From positions 558,001 through 622,000 of the forward strand of contig CANLVD010000001.1 in the NCBI GenBank assembly GCA_947494445.1: a DNA stretch of 64,000 nt. Direction: 5' to 3'. The stretch is from an uncultured Paracoccaceae bacterium (GTDB taxonomy: Bacteria; Pseudomonadota; Alphaproteobacteria; Rhodobacterales; Rhodobacteraceae). The position numbers and the translations under genes were made by a program. The notes under the pieces were generated by a model, which searched no databases, was not told the DNA's origin, and worked only from the letters and a program-made list of their open reading frames with translations. This document shows positions 34,201 to 42,832 of this stretch, piece by piece (position 1 is the first letter of the stretch; each line of letters opens with the position of its first letter).

Positions 34201-37012
34201 CTATTCTGCCGATGGCTTGCTGTTCGATCCCGGGTATCAACGGCCCGGCTCTGCGCAGGCGGCCGACTTCTTCGGCGCGGTCAACGGCATGGTCGATGTG
34301 GGCGAGGCACGTCTGGACATTGCCGACTGGAATGGCCTGACATCAAGCGCGGCTGCCGGTGCATTGTCGCTGGGCGAAGGTGGTGCGTTGGGTCTGAACC
34401 TGACAACGCCGCTGTCCAGCCCGTCGGATGCACCGACTTATGTTTACATCTACGAGATCGGTGCCCCGGAAAACCTTGAAGGCGTGGTCAGCGTCTCGTC
34501 CGAGGAAATCGGGGTCGCGGGTGATCTGTCGACAGATTTGGGTGCACCGGGTCTGGAGGGCGATACCACGACCCTGACCGCGACATTCCAGGTGGATTTC
34601 TCGGGTCAGTCCGAGCAGACGCCGAGCTTTGCCGAATATGGCGAGGTGGAGTTCTTCGAGGTGGTCATCGTTTCGGAAGAATTGCCCGAGCGCGGCGGGG
34701 CCGAGCTGCCCGATTTGGTTTCTGTCCGGATCAACGGGGTGGATGTTCTGCGCGATGGCGATGGCAACACGGTCACGATGAATTCGCTGGCGCTGACACC
34801 TTACGGGGACTACGCGCCGGAACTGACGCTGAACCTGCTGGATGGCGGTCCGCTTCTGAGCGAATTGCGGGCCGATGCCTTTACAACATCCTATGTGATT
34901 TCGGGGCCGGTCATCGACGGGCAGAACACGATCGAAGTCAAGGTGGCGGATCAGTCCGACGCGTTGCTGGACACGGCGATTTTCATCGCGCCGCTCAGCG
35001 CGCCGTCCTCGGGCAACTCCGCGCCTGTTGCGCGCAACGACATCATGCGTCTTGATGAAGACAGCGGCTCTGCGATCAATGTGATCACCGGAGACGGGCT
35101 GGATACGGATGTGGACGGCGATGCGTTGAGTGTCACATCCCTGATGCTGATGGATGCGGATGGTACGGCACTTCAGACCATTGCGCTGAACACGGCCACC
35201 GATCTGGTGACCGGACAGGGTTCGGTCTTCATGTCCAGTGACGGAACCTTCGGATTTGAATCCGCAGGCTATAATGAAGCGTTGGCCGCTGATGAATTTG
35301 CAGCGCTCAGCTTTGGCTATCAGGTCTCTGATGGGCAAGCTTCTGCCGACGGTCAGATTTCGGTTGTCATCGACGGTCTGGATGAGCCCAATGACGCGCC
35401 TGAATTTACGACGCCGAAAGACTTCATTGTGGATGAAAACACAAACGACGGGGTGCAGATTGCAGCCAGTGATGCCGATGGACCGCTGGCTTTGACCTAT
35501 GGCCTGCTGAATGGTGGCGATGCCGGTCTGTTCGACATTGATCCGGTCACGGGACTGCTGCGCTTTGTGAACACTCCCGATCATGAGGATCCGCTGGATC
35601 AAGATCAGGACAATTTCTATGAGATGTCAGTCTCGGCCTTTGACGGGGTCAACACGTCCATCCAGTCGGTTACGGTCGAGGTCGCCAATGTCGAAGAGAT
35701 CTGCGACGGGCTGAACCCGGTGGAAGGCACTGATCTGGGCGAGGAACTTGAGGTCACAGAAGAGGCCGATTGCGTCACGAGCCGTGATGGTGCGGATGTT
35801 ATTTTCGGGACACTGTCGAATTTCGATGGTGACGTGATCCACGATTTCTCAACCCTTGATGCGCTGGTGCTGGTGGACATCCGGCTGGCGCCTGAACAGG
35901 TGAAGATCGAAGACGGGCCAACTGTCCTGAGCTTTGATGCCGATGGTGACGGCACGGCGGATGCCAGTGTCACGCTGGTGGGCAGCTTTGCCGGTGACAC
36001 GTTCGAGGTGTCCTCGGACGGAGTCAATACGACGATCCGGCTGGCAGAAGACGACGCCATCGAACTGACAGATTTCGATGACCGGTTTGTCACGACGGAC
36101 CCGGCTGCCAACAAGGTGTATGGCGGGTCCGGCAATGATGTGATCCTGACTGGCGACGGCAATGATCTGCAATCGGGTGGGGATGGCGAAGACAGCCTGA
36201 TCGGCGGTGCGGATGCTGACCTGCTTATTGGTGGGCTGGGCAGCGACCGGAAAACCGGTGGTGCTGGCGCGGATGAGTTTGCCTTTGATGTGGCTGATTT
36301 TGCTCCGGGCGGCTTCACCGCGGATTTCATTCTGGATTTCACACCCGGAGAGGACGCGATCACGCTGACCGGGTTTGGCGTGAGCGCGTTTTCAGAACTT
36401 GAGTTTCAGACCCTGCCCACGGGCGATGCGATCAACCTGGGCGCAAACCGGTTTATTGTCCTTGAAGGGATCACCCGAGATCAGTTGAGCGATGGGGATT
36501 TCAACTTCGGGACGTCGGGTCAGTCCTACGGTCTGATTTCGACCGATACGACCTATCCGCTGACCGGTGATGACGACAGTTTCGTGACCACCGATCCGGG
36601 CATGAACGAGGTTGATGGCGGCTTTGGCAATGACATCCTGCTGGGGGGTGACGGCATTGATCTGCTGCAAGGCGGTCCGGGCGAGGATTTCCTGGTTGGC
36701 GGACGTGACGACGACATCCTGATCGGTGGACAAGGCGCGGACCGGGCCACCGGATTGGAGGGCGCGGACCAGTTCCTGTTCTCGGCTGGAGAGGAAACCG
36801 GCTTTGCGGCAGAGTTCATCACTGATTTTGAAGTTGGACAGGATCAGGTGGTCCTGATCGGCTTCGGACTGGATGAGGCGTCACTGGAATTCCAGGTGCT
36901 GCCGGGTGATCAGTTGGCGCTGTCGCTCTCGGCGACCCGCTTCATTGTCTTTGAAGGCTACAGCAATGCGGAGCAGCTTGGAGCGCTTGAGGATGCATTT
37001 GTCTTCTTTTGA
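28289..37012 (+). CDS. Giant secreted RTX protein 1 (2907 aa)
   Basis: The N-terminus has no Sec signal. Residues 1 to about 800 are unrecognised beta/alpha sequence that contains one canonical EF-hand loop, DFDSDGKITMQD (328-339). RTX nonapeptide blocks (GGxGxDxLx) follow near 811-875, 934-961, 1018-1064, 1148-1194 and 1578-1634, separated by the VDYS..GV..NL type linkers usual in such proteins. Residues 1831-1954 look like a choice-of-anchor L domain (TFTNFLGHEGGLVLSTG). Two cadherin-like domains lie at about 2241-2468. The last 435 residues carry two more RTX blocks and end in EDAFVFF, closely related to the end of giant 3. RTX repeats bind calcium and fold outside the cell after type I secretion. 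ATG 28289 is preferred to TTG 28283 by its ribosome-binding site. Adhesion or surface-layer function is likely but not shown. Confidence 0.88.
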   Translation: MLDADLLNGDVQAQIDDLIAEIESKVLSQNIPFLADLLSTETADLLAALETLKTDIDTALAGLGEIALEEIVERINSIDFLGDDDLIKAGLDAGNIDLAIELSEKITLSGLGLDTGGSLGLVVGTFDFDGDLALDLELDVNFALSVDGTTGDVTFDPDAVADEVSLNILGEIDFEASTGDALGFLAVDLEDNEVNDPLAPKDDLELSIGLDLQSGGADPLVSLTGRATLDVVVMASSPAIPILPEFGANVFVEVTYVDADLLNGDAAVGDMTLELRDVVLKLEALADVLQRVFSTVSDIVDTFPIGEIVDIMVQRLPVIDDLAPSAFDFDSDGKITMQDVITFISIVSSDGLPPAFGFIQGVVKLAEVIQAVETLAEGLEEDGCFDIGTLRLTSDAISTIASGGVFGDGDSIIASEDSDLANLADLIAAFGDFTDFIGLDDEEAPASASAPATASLLAADETTASAEAAGPFDVEDVGLSFPFLDSPEALIQALGSFLLNGAGTPAVSLVEFDLPELSFDVFHEIGIRFGPFIGYLRGTFYAGVDISVGYDTAGFAGDFNFEEGFYISPDLPEVTVGEGPDAETKQPVGSIALGVGVGGGVDVVIARVAVEGGLLGQIDVFLGGTGPGDNKARLSDLGLCFFDDIAGRITAGIDVVFKFGFGFFSFEKRQSIASVTLAQFNIDPCNPPPTEIMEELEVENAGLAEDDGAGLLTLNVGSRASNRTLPDAADAELDSNGNRIGKAETETFFVGQVPEDEDNPAGPNEVAVFAFGVFERYGTDAPLTKIVGNGGSKDDTLTVAASITIDAELSGGDGRDILIGGGGNDLLQGNNHNDQLDGDEGDDDLRGGGGNDILRGGEGADDIDGGAGDLDQVDFSTSNQGVFLIESASTPGLLLGSGGEAQGDTVRNVEHFIGSNFSDIFYGNRSVRNVFEANAGDDVLIGGSEGDLFIGGMGADIMRGNRAGLTDTAGDAASYVFSGSGVIINVAANQAFGGEAQGDRFYGIEDFQLSRFADTFIGDDKDNLIDGYDGDDTLDGAGGADEINAGLGDDIVFGRAQGDTLDGGGFTNYLAGQDLLTYERADGGVVASLLAGIAFKLTTPIDQDDIRFAQTIQFNTDAPNEIVDRDPGLTPVISSFEDLTGSEFNDVLTGDDRGNEIRGGAGDDDINGAGGNDILIGEEGADDLDGGDGLDTADYKDSNAGVSANLTGLGFGGHAEGDSYTNVENLVGSRYLDTLVGDAGDNRLDAYKNVFSGTEILAGNGGTDTAVLNYSDDNSLDTYFLSLDELGNGLLRSIVSGGATSDLVNLSSIERVELFTAAGADFVSSQAGGNDLVNTAGGNDTIGVGIGYDRVYAGVGDDTVVRLAPTSIVDGRLLGAGDDLKQAFILDGGRGIDSLAIDISYVTENITLFNDVPDGLESDQRVTVDGGGVFKNFELFTGLFTGSGDDVVGQLGDVNTVFSTGAGADVVTTGFGSDVAEGGESGIPDPLFGVQIEDLDILIVDYSTAVEGSMIVESPDANGVYDGIIRLESALGSTLAQVSHLDFERGFFTGTDRNDIIIGLDETPFTGFFADPAPGDILEGGDGDDQISGLAGNDILRGGEGSDILRGGDGDDVLLGAFAGGDEEQDQLEGGAGADRFVIGNLFGLYYNGVEDLAGITDFSRDEGDVIVLHGSADEYVVQNFILGSGVLAYIFTKNAAGEADRLVVAIQSDSSISLTGDYIEYQDFVLPPPFDPFALSSEESDIALVSALETEVTDIPELAVPLWQAGVLSDDELMQTLKADGPQPDQQALSLASAAGSAQIVAEEAGLTATEIINDAISAFAIPLLELDTFTFYTSVEITGDAAASGTFTNFLGHEGGLVLSTGRVEDIHGPNTEDGRYVIGPRPAFEQVLTIETLGALENGTLYRAELPDVPGGIASFAIRDDGDLTGGASGRFSAFDLDAVFFSDVLLTTTTGLTRADLNSTARLDVIDYSADGLLFDPGYQRPGSAQAADFFGAVNGMVDVGEARLDIADWNGLTSSAAAGALSLGEGGALGLNLTTPLSSPSDAPTYVYIYEIGAPENLEGVVSVSSEEIGVAGDLSTDLGAPGLEGDTTTLTATFQVDFSGQSEQTPSFAEYGEVEFFEVVIVSEELPERGGAELPDLVSVRINGVDVLRDGDGNTVTMNSLALTPYGDYAPELTLNLLDGGPLLSELRADAFTTSYVISGPVIDGQNTIEVKVADQSDALLDTAIFIAPLSAPSSGNSAPVARNDIMRLDEDSGSAINVITGDGLDTDVDGDALSVTSLMLMDADGTALQTIALNTATDLVTGQGSVFMSSDGTFGFESAGYNEALAADEFAALSFGYQVSDGQASADGQISVVIDGLDEPNDAPEFTTPKDFIVDENTNDGVQIAASDADGPLALTYGLLNGGDAGLFDIDPVTGLLRFVNTPDHEDPLDQDQDNFYEMSVSAFDGVNTSIQSVTVEVANVEEICDGLNPVEGTDLGEELEVTEEADCVTSRDGADVIFGTLSNFDGDVIHDFSTLDALVLVDIRLAPEQVKIEDGPTVLSFDADGDGTADASVTLVGSFAGDTFEVSSDGVNTTIRLAEDDAIELTDFDDRFVTTDPAANKVYGGSGNDVILTGDGNDLQSGGDGEDSLIGGADADLLIGGLGSDRKTGGAGADEFAFDVADFAPGGFTADFILDFTPGEDAITLTGFGVSAFSELEFQTLPTGDAINLGANRFIVLEGITRDQLSDGDFNFGTSGQSYGLISTDTTYPLTGDDDSFVTTDPGMNEVDGGFGNDILLGGDGIDLLQGGPGEDFLVGGRDDDILIGGQGADRATGLEGADQFLFSAGEETGFAAEFITDFEVGQDQVVLIGFGLDEASLEFQVLPGDQLALSLSATRFIVFEGYSNAEQLGALEDAFVFF

Positions 37013-37100
37013 ATAGGACTGTGACAATTCCGCGGAAGTTTGTGTCAAAACTTTGGTTTGACTCCGTAGGTTTGGCTAACCTAACGTAACCAGCAGGTGA

Positions 37101-37122
37101 CGCCCGATATTTGGATCGGGCG
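37101..37122 (+). promoter_or_regulatory. Perfect hairpin in the leader of giant gene 2
   Basis: CGCCCGAT (37101-37108) and ATCGGGCG (37115-37122) form a perfect stem with a six-base loop, followed by CGATTTTAA. It lies between giant genes 1 and 2, 36 bases before ATG 37159. It could end transcription from giant gene 1 or attenuate gene 2; the T run is short. Confidence 0.5.
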
Positions 37123-37158
37123 CGATTTTAACGATTGAATTCAGTGGGGAGCGATTCA

Positions 37159-40100
37159 ATGGCAGTTTTTCAAGTAGAAGTTTTCTCGGTACCTATCGCG
37201 CTTTTTGAACAATCGATCCTTTTTGGAAGCATCAGCGGCGGTATTGAGCTTTCTTCTCCACTGACAATCGAAATCGAAGATGATGACGGCATTCTCGACC
37301 CGACCGATCTGGCCGGCACCAATGTGACGCGCACAGATATCGGTCAGGATCAGGGCGCGATCACCGAGATCACCTTCCGGACCATTTCCGTGGTAAGCGG
37401 CGGCGAGACTGTCGAGGTGGACGTGGCGGTTCTGAACCGGTCAACGGCCAACGATTACCTGCTTATCCCGATCAATGGCGACGATGGCAGCCTGCGCGAC
37501 ATCTCGGAGGTGTTGCAGACATCGGGCTATAACGTCGGAGATCTGATCGATCTGCCAAACGCAGATGTGACCGCCCCTGTGGTCAACAGTGATCCGGTTG
37601 CCGAGGATGATGATTTCGATACCGATCAGGACACATCCGTCACCGGTGACATTTTCAACGACAATGGCAATGGTTTCGACGACGACCCGGATGGCGACGA
37701 CATCACCTTGCTGTCGGCCCGCAATCAGGATGGCGGATCTGTTCGAATTGACGGCTTCAATGTCATCTTGCCGTCCGGCGCTACGCTGCGGATCAACCCA
37801 GACGGGACATTCACCTACAACCCTGCACCGTTTGTGAATTCCAATACCCTGTTGCAGCAGTTGGGCGATGGTGAAGAATATGTCGACGGCTTTACCTACA
37901 CCATCGGTGATGGCAATGGCGGCACATCCGAGGGGACAGTCGCCATTACGGTCACGGGGACCAATGATGCGCCTCGGGCTACGATAGATCAGGTAAGCGT
38001 TGATGAGGATGCTTCCTTCACGCCGCTGATCAATGTCATTGATGGCACAATCACCCCGGATTTCGATCCCGAAGGTGGCGCACTGTCTGTCGTGCGGATC
38101 AATGTCGAAGGCACGGATTATGATGTGAGCGGCGGCAACGCGACCGTGATCACGATGGCCAATGGTGCGGTGGTCCGCATTTGGGCAAACGGGGATTTCC
38201 TGTTCGCACCAAGTGGTCAATACGAGGCCTTGGGTGACCAGCCCGGTCAGCTTGTGTCGCAGCTGGAAAGCTTCACCTATACCGTGGCTGATGAACAGGG
38301 CCTTGAGACAAGCGCACCAGTCCGTGTCAGCGTCACAGGCGTAAACGATGCGCCGGTTGCGGAAGACGACGAATTCACGGTCGACTTCGAGGGGGAGTTT
38401 ACCGGTCAGCTTGTGGCGACAGATGCCGAAGGTGACGCTCTGACCTTCACGGTTGAGACAGAGCCTGCAAACGGCAGTGTCATCATCGAGGAAGACGGGT
38501 CTTACACCTACACGCCCGATGATGGCTTCAGCGGCATCGACAGCTTTACCTATCTTGCAACCGACCCGAGCGAGAGCGATCTTGGACAGGTTGTCATCAC
38601 GGTCTCCCCTCCGCCGAACCGGCCACCTGTGGTGGACAATGATTTCATCACCACCGATGAAGACACCACCGTTCAGTACAACCTGCTGGATGGCGACGGA
38701 ACCGTCGGTGAGGACACCGATCCCGACGGAGATGAGCTGCAAGTTACTGGCCTGACCTTGGGCACATTGACGCTGTTCGTTGGCTCTCCGGTGATCATTC
38801 CTGATTTTGGGACGATCACGGTTGCATCCAACGGCGATGTGACGTTCATGCCCGACCCGATCCTGCAAGGCTTGGTTGGAGGCCAGTCCGAAGGCCGGAT
38901 TTTCGGCTACACGATTTCAGACGGCAATGGCGAGACGGCAACAGGTCAATTCAACGTGGACGTCAACGGCATCAGCGATGCACCGATTGCGCGTGACGAC
39001 GTAGGCAGTGCAGACGAAGGCAACCCGGTTGTCATTGATGTGCTGGCCAATGACAGCGACGTGGACACCGACAATATTCAGGTTGTCGCCTCTGTGGGCA
39101 ACACCGGACCCACCTTTGGCTCGGTCATTCAAAATGTGGAAGGCGATCTTGTTTACACGGCCGACGACCCGAATTTTAGCGGGACCGACCGTTTCTCTTA
39201 CGTAATTTCGGACGGTTCTCAGATTTCTGAGGCTTTTGTCGATATCACGATCAACCCGGTCAATGATGCGCCTGAGATCACCTCCTCGGGCAGCTTTGAA
39301 AGCCCTGAGAATGTCAATGGCGCGTTCCAGATCGAGGCGTCTGACATCGACAGCAACGACCTGACCTTCGCGATCACCGGTGGTGACGATCAGGCGCTCT
39401 TTGACATAAATGCAGATACAGGGGTCCTGTCCTTCAAGACCGCGCCTGATTTCGAGGCACCAGCGGATCAGGGCGAGGACAACATCTATGATGTGACGGT
39501 CGAGGTGTCGGACGGTGAATTGACTGATGAGCAGGAGGTGCAGGTCGAGGTCACGGATGTTGACGAAGTCGATCCGAACTCCGCACCGACCGCAAATGAC
39601 GATGATGTCACGGTCGATGAAGACAGTGGCACCACAAACATCTTTGTGCTGGAAAATGACACCGATCCCGAAGATGACGAGTTGACGATCACGATTGTCG
39701 GGGACGCCTCAAACGGGACGGCCGTGTTCGATGGTGAGGGCGGGATCAACTACACACCCGATGACGACTTCAACGGTGAGGACAGCTTTACCTACACCAT
39801 CTCGGACGGCGAGTTCACTTCGCAGGCTTCAGTCAATGTGACGGTCAATGCGATCAATGATGCGCCGGTGGTTGTCGGCGAAGAAGACACTGTGCCCGAG
39901 GATGGCAGGCTTGATCTGCGGGTCACTGACCTGTTGGCCAATGACAGCGACGTGGATGGCGATCCGCTTGAGATCCTGAGCGCAACCGCTCTGAACGGAG
40001 AGGTCGAGTTCGGCACTCCCTTTGGCGGCGTGCCCCCGGGAAATCTGTTCCTGACCTACTTCCCGAATGACAACTACAACGGGCCGGACACGATCACCTA

Positions 40101-42771
40101 TGTGGTCAGTGACGGCAATGGTGGCCAGACCGAAGGCACGATCCAGATCGATGTGACGCCGGTTAATGACAATCCTGTTGCCGAGAACGATACAGGCTAT
40201 GTCACGGATGAGGACACTCCGCTCATTCTGACGGGCCTGCTGGACAATGATACGGATGTGGACGGCGATACGCTGACGATTGAACCGTTCTCCAGCAATT
40301 TGAGTCTGGTCGATGGAGAGCTTGTCTTCACACCGGCTGGCAATTTCAATGGCACGACTTCCGCTCAGTACCTTGTGCGTGATGGCAATGGCGGTGCAGC
40401 AGCGGCGACCGTGGAAATTACGGTTCTGCCGGTCAATGATGCACCCAATGCCAACAATTCCGGATCGGTCTTCGCAACCGGGGATGAGGGCAGCCCTCTG
40501 ACCTTTGATCCATTTGCTGGCCCGGCTGTAGCGCAACTTGGCGTGGACATTGATGGTGACGCGCTGAGCTTGAGCAATCTGGTGGTTTCCAGCGGTGAGA
40601 TCGAAGAAAACCCGGATGGAACACTGACGTTCACGCCGGTCGAGGGCTTCTCGGGCGATGTGACGTTCAATTTCACTGTCAGCGATGGTCAGCTGACTGA
40701 CGACGGGCAGGTAACCCTGCGGATCAATGACATTGAAAACGCGCCGGTAGCGGGCGACGACAGTGCCACCACGCAGGAAGACACGCCCGTTGTCATCGAC
40801 CTTCTGGCCAATGACAGCGATCCCGATGGCGATCCGCTGACGGTCGTGCTTGGCACGCCATCCAACGGTGAGGTGATCTTTGAGAACGGCGAGTACGTCT
40901 ACACGCCGGATGCAGATTTCAATGGTCAGGACAGCTTCACTTACGAGGTCAGTGATGGCAATGGCGGAACTGATCAGGCCACCGTCACCGTGACTGTCGA
41001 AGGCGTAAACGATGCACCTGAAGTGTCTGATGCCGCTTCCTCCACCGATGAGGATACGCCGCTCCAGCTGGAACTGGCGATCAATGCGTTTGATGTTGAA
41101 GGTGATAACCTGACCTTCAGCCTTGTGACGGACGGGGCCAATGGTTCTGCTGATATCACGCCGGGCGGATTGCTCACCTACACACCTGATGAAAACTTCA
41201 ACGGGGCCGACAGCATTGTCTATCAGGTCGATGACGGCAATGGTGGCGTGACCGAGGCGACGTTTGATATCACGGTCAATCCGGTCAATGACGATCCGGT
41301 TGCCAATGATGACACCGGCAGCGCGGTTGGCACAGCATCGGTGGATGTCGATGTTCTGGCAAATGACACGGATGTCGACGGCGACGTGCTTTCGATTGCC
41401 GATGTTACCGGCCCTGCAGCAAATGTCGGCACGGCCGAGATTGTCGGTGGCCAGATCCGCTTTACCGCGGCTGATGGCTTCGAGGGTGTGGCCGAGTTCT
41501 CCTATACCGTCTCTGATGGTGAAGGCGGCGAAGACCAAGGCTCTGTCTCTGTCACAGTCAGCGCCGAGCCGAACACGGCACCTGTGGCTGCCGATGACGA
41601 TGCCGAGACCAATGAGGACAGTTCGGTTTCAATCGACGTGCTGGGCAATGATGAAGATGCCGATGGCGACGATCTGACGATCACCGACATCGGGGACCCC
41701 GAGCACGGCACCGCAGAGGACGATGGCGAAGGCGGCATCCTTTATACGCCCGATGCGAACTACAACGGTCCGGACAGCTTTACCTATGAGATCAGCGACG
41801 GCAAAGGCGGCACAAGTACGGCGACCGTGAATGTCACCGTGACGTCGGTCAATGATCTGCCCGTTGCCGAGGATGGAGCAGTTGAAACCAACGAGGACAC
41901 AGCCGTCGTCGGCAATGCACTGGCAACGGATGTGGATGGTTCACTGGACTTCGGCATTCGCACAGGTCCGTCCAATGGTGATGTGTCGATCACGGACTTC
42001 GGCGAGTACACCTACACCCCCGATGATGATTTCAACGGCGAAGACAGTTTCGTCTTCTTCGTGGATGACGGTCAGGGCGGTCAGGACGAGGCCAAGATCA
42101 CGGTCACCGTCAATCCGGTCAACGACAACCCGGTTGCCAATGACGATGCAGCCACGACCGATGCCGGTCAGGCGGTCGACATTCTGGTGCTGAGCAACGA
42201 CACGGATGTGGATCAGGACACGCTGAGCGTGGACAGTATCTCAAGCGGTCCGGCGAACGGAATGGTGGACATCAATGCCGATGGCAGCGTGACTTACACG
42301 CCTGATGACGGGTTTGATGGACAGGACAGCTTTACCTATGACGTCAGTGACGGACAGGGTGGCCTGGACACTGCAACGGTCACGGTTCAGGTCGACGCGG
42401 TCGACCCTGGCCCGAATGTGATCATGGGCGATGACGGGCTGAACAACCTGATCGGTACCGACGGCGATGACCTGATCATTTCCAAGGGCGGGCGTCTGGA
42501 CAAGATGACCGGTGGTGAGGGCGCAGACGACTTCCTGTTCGGCTCAGAACTCGCAAACGGAGCCTTTGAGCGCGATATCATCACGGATTTCGAGGCTGGA
42601 ATTGATTCTATTCTTTTGAGTAGTGATCAATACAGCGTTCAGGTTGGCAGCCGTTACACTCTCGTCACAGCAGGCGAAGATAACGACCAAATCCTGCTTT
42701 ATGGACGCTTCGACAACGTGGATGACCTAAATATTTCTGTCGTTGTGGTTGATGATGTGTTAAATACGTAA
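37159..42771 (+). CDS. Giant secreted protein 2: novel module, 16 cadherin/VCBS-like domains, RTX tail (1870 aa)
   Basis: Residues 1-135 form a module (LTIEIEDDDGILDP, DQGAITEITF, ANDYLLIP) that recurs in giant 3. Then come 16 tandem domains of 80-130 residues, of the bacterial cadherin/Ig-like type. Most share EDTPVxIDVLANDSDxDGD, a YTPDxxFNGxDSFTYxVSDG strand pair and a VNDAPVA linker. Acidic DxNDxAP linkers suggest calcium-stiffened rods, as in large bacterial adhesins. The last 115 residues (1756-1870) hold a short RTX block (GTDGDDLIISKGG, GGEGADDFLFG) and the likely type I secretion signal. No Sec signal is seen. ATG 37159, preceded by GGGGAG, is preferred to TTG 37135. An adhesin or matrix protein is inferred. 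Confidence 0.88.
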   Translation: MAVFQVEVFSVPIALFEQSILFGSISGGIELSSPLTIEIEDDDGILDPTDLAGTNVTRTDIGQDQGAITEITFRTISVVSGGETVEVDVAVLNRSTANDYLLIPINGDDGSLRDISEVLQTSGYNVGDLIDLPNADVTAPVVNSDPVAEDDDFDTDQDTSVTGDIFNDNGNGFDDDPDGDDITLLSARNQDGGSVRIDGFNVILPSGATLRINPDGTFTYNPAPFVNSNTLLQQLGDGEEYVDGFTYTIGDGNGGTSEGTVAITVTGTNDAPRATIDQVSVDEDASFTPLINVIDGTITPDFDPEGGALSVVRINVEGTDYDVSGGNATVITMANGAVVRIWANGDFLFAPSGQYEALGDQPGQLVSQLESFTYTVADEQGLETSAPVRVSVTGVNDAPVAEDDEFTVDFEGEFTGQLVATDAEGDALTFTVETEPANGSVIIEEDGSYTYTPDDGFSGIDSFTYLATDPSESDLGQVVITVSPPPNRPPVVDNDFITTDEDTTVQYNLLDGDGTVGEDTDPDGDELQVTGLTLGTLTLFVGSPVIIPDFGTITVASNGDVTFMPDPILQGLVGGQSEGRIFGYTISDGNGETATGQFNVDVNGISDAPIARDDVGSADEGNPVVIDVLANDSDVDTDNIQVVASVGNTGPTFGSVIQNVEGDLVYTADDPNFSGTDRFSYVISDGSQISEAFVDITINPVNDAPEITSSGSFESPENVNGAFQIEASDIDSNDLTFAITGGDDQALFDINADTGVLSFKTAPDFEAPADQGEDNIYDVTVEVSDGELTDEQEVQVEVTDVDEVDPNSAPTANDDDVTVDEDSGTTNIFVLENDTDPEDDELTITIVGDASNGTAVFDGEGGINYTPDDDFNGEDSFTYTISDGEFTSQASVNVTVNAINDAPVVVGEEDTVPEDGRLDLRVTDLLANDSDVDGDPLEILSATALNGEVEFGTPFGGVPPGNLFLTYFPNDNYNGPDTITYVVSDGNGGQTEGTIQIDVTPVNDNPVAENDTGYVTDEDTPLILTGLLDNDTDVDGDTLTIEPFSSNLSLVDGELVFTPAGNFNGTTSAQYLVRDGNGGAAAATVEITVLPVNDAPNANNSGSVFATGDEGSPLTFDPFAGPAVAQLGVDIDGDALSLSNLVVSSGEIEENPDGTLTFTPVEGFSGDVTFNFTVSDGQLTDDGQVTLRINDIENAPVAGDDSATTQEDTPVVIDLLANDSDPDGDPLTVVLGTPSNGEVIFENGEYVYTPDADFNGQDSFTYEVSDGNGGTDQATVTVTVEGVNDAPEVSDAASSTDEDTPLQLELAINAFDVEGDNLTFSLVTDGANGSADITPGGLLTYTPDENFNGADSIVYQVDDGNGGVTEATFDITVNPVNDDPVANDDTGSAVGTASVDVDVLANDTDVDGDVLSIADVTGPAANVGTAEIVGGQIRFTAADGFEGVAEFSYTVSDGEGGEDQGSVSVTVSAEPNTAPVAADDDAETNEDSSVSIDVLGNDEDADGDDLTITDIGDPEHGTAEDDGEGGILYTPDANYNGPDSFTYEISDGKGGTSTATVNVTVTSVNDLPVAEDGAVETNEDTAVVGNALATDVDGSLDFGIRTGPSNGDVSITDFGEYTYTPDDDFNGEDSFVFFVDDGQGGQDEAKITVTVNPVNDNPVANDDAATTDAGQAVDILVLSNDTDVDQDTLSVDSISSGPANGMVDINADGSVTYTPDDGFDGQDSFTYDVSDGQGGLDTATVTVQVDAVDPGPNVIMGDDGLNNLIGTDGDDLIISKGGRLDKMTGGEGADDFLFGSELANGAFERDIITDFEAGIDSILLSSDQYSVQVGSRYTLVTAGEDNDQILLYGRFDNVDDLNISVVVVDDVLNT
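37585..42414 (+). repeat. Array of 16 cadherin-like domain repeats
   Basis: Sixteen consecutive domains can be cut at the recurring NDAPVA-type linker. They diverge at the amino acid level, and one (around 39290-39590) is a classical cadherin variant (DINADTGVLSF). Because the copies are not identical, this is an old duplication array and not a recent expansion. Confidence 0.85.
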
Positions 42772-42832
42772 TCCATAACGAGTAGGCTGGCGTCGATAGG
42801 TGAAGCGCCAGCCGTACGTAAAAGGGACAAAC

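Noticed and set aside
34343-35602. 419-residue open frame on the minus strand inside giant gene 1 (also 569 and 475 residues inside giant gene 2)
   Set aside because: These are antisense shadows of GC-rich repetitive coding sequence. Their translations are rich in Arg/His/Gln with no family motif, while the plus-strand frames have clear domains.
37067-37083. TAGGTT-N5-AACCTA inverted repeat upstream of giant gene 2
   Set aside because: The arms are short, there is no second copy and no candidate binding protein nearby.
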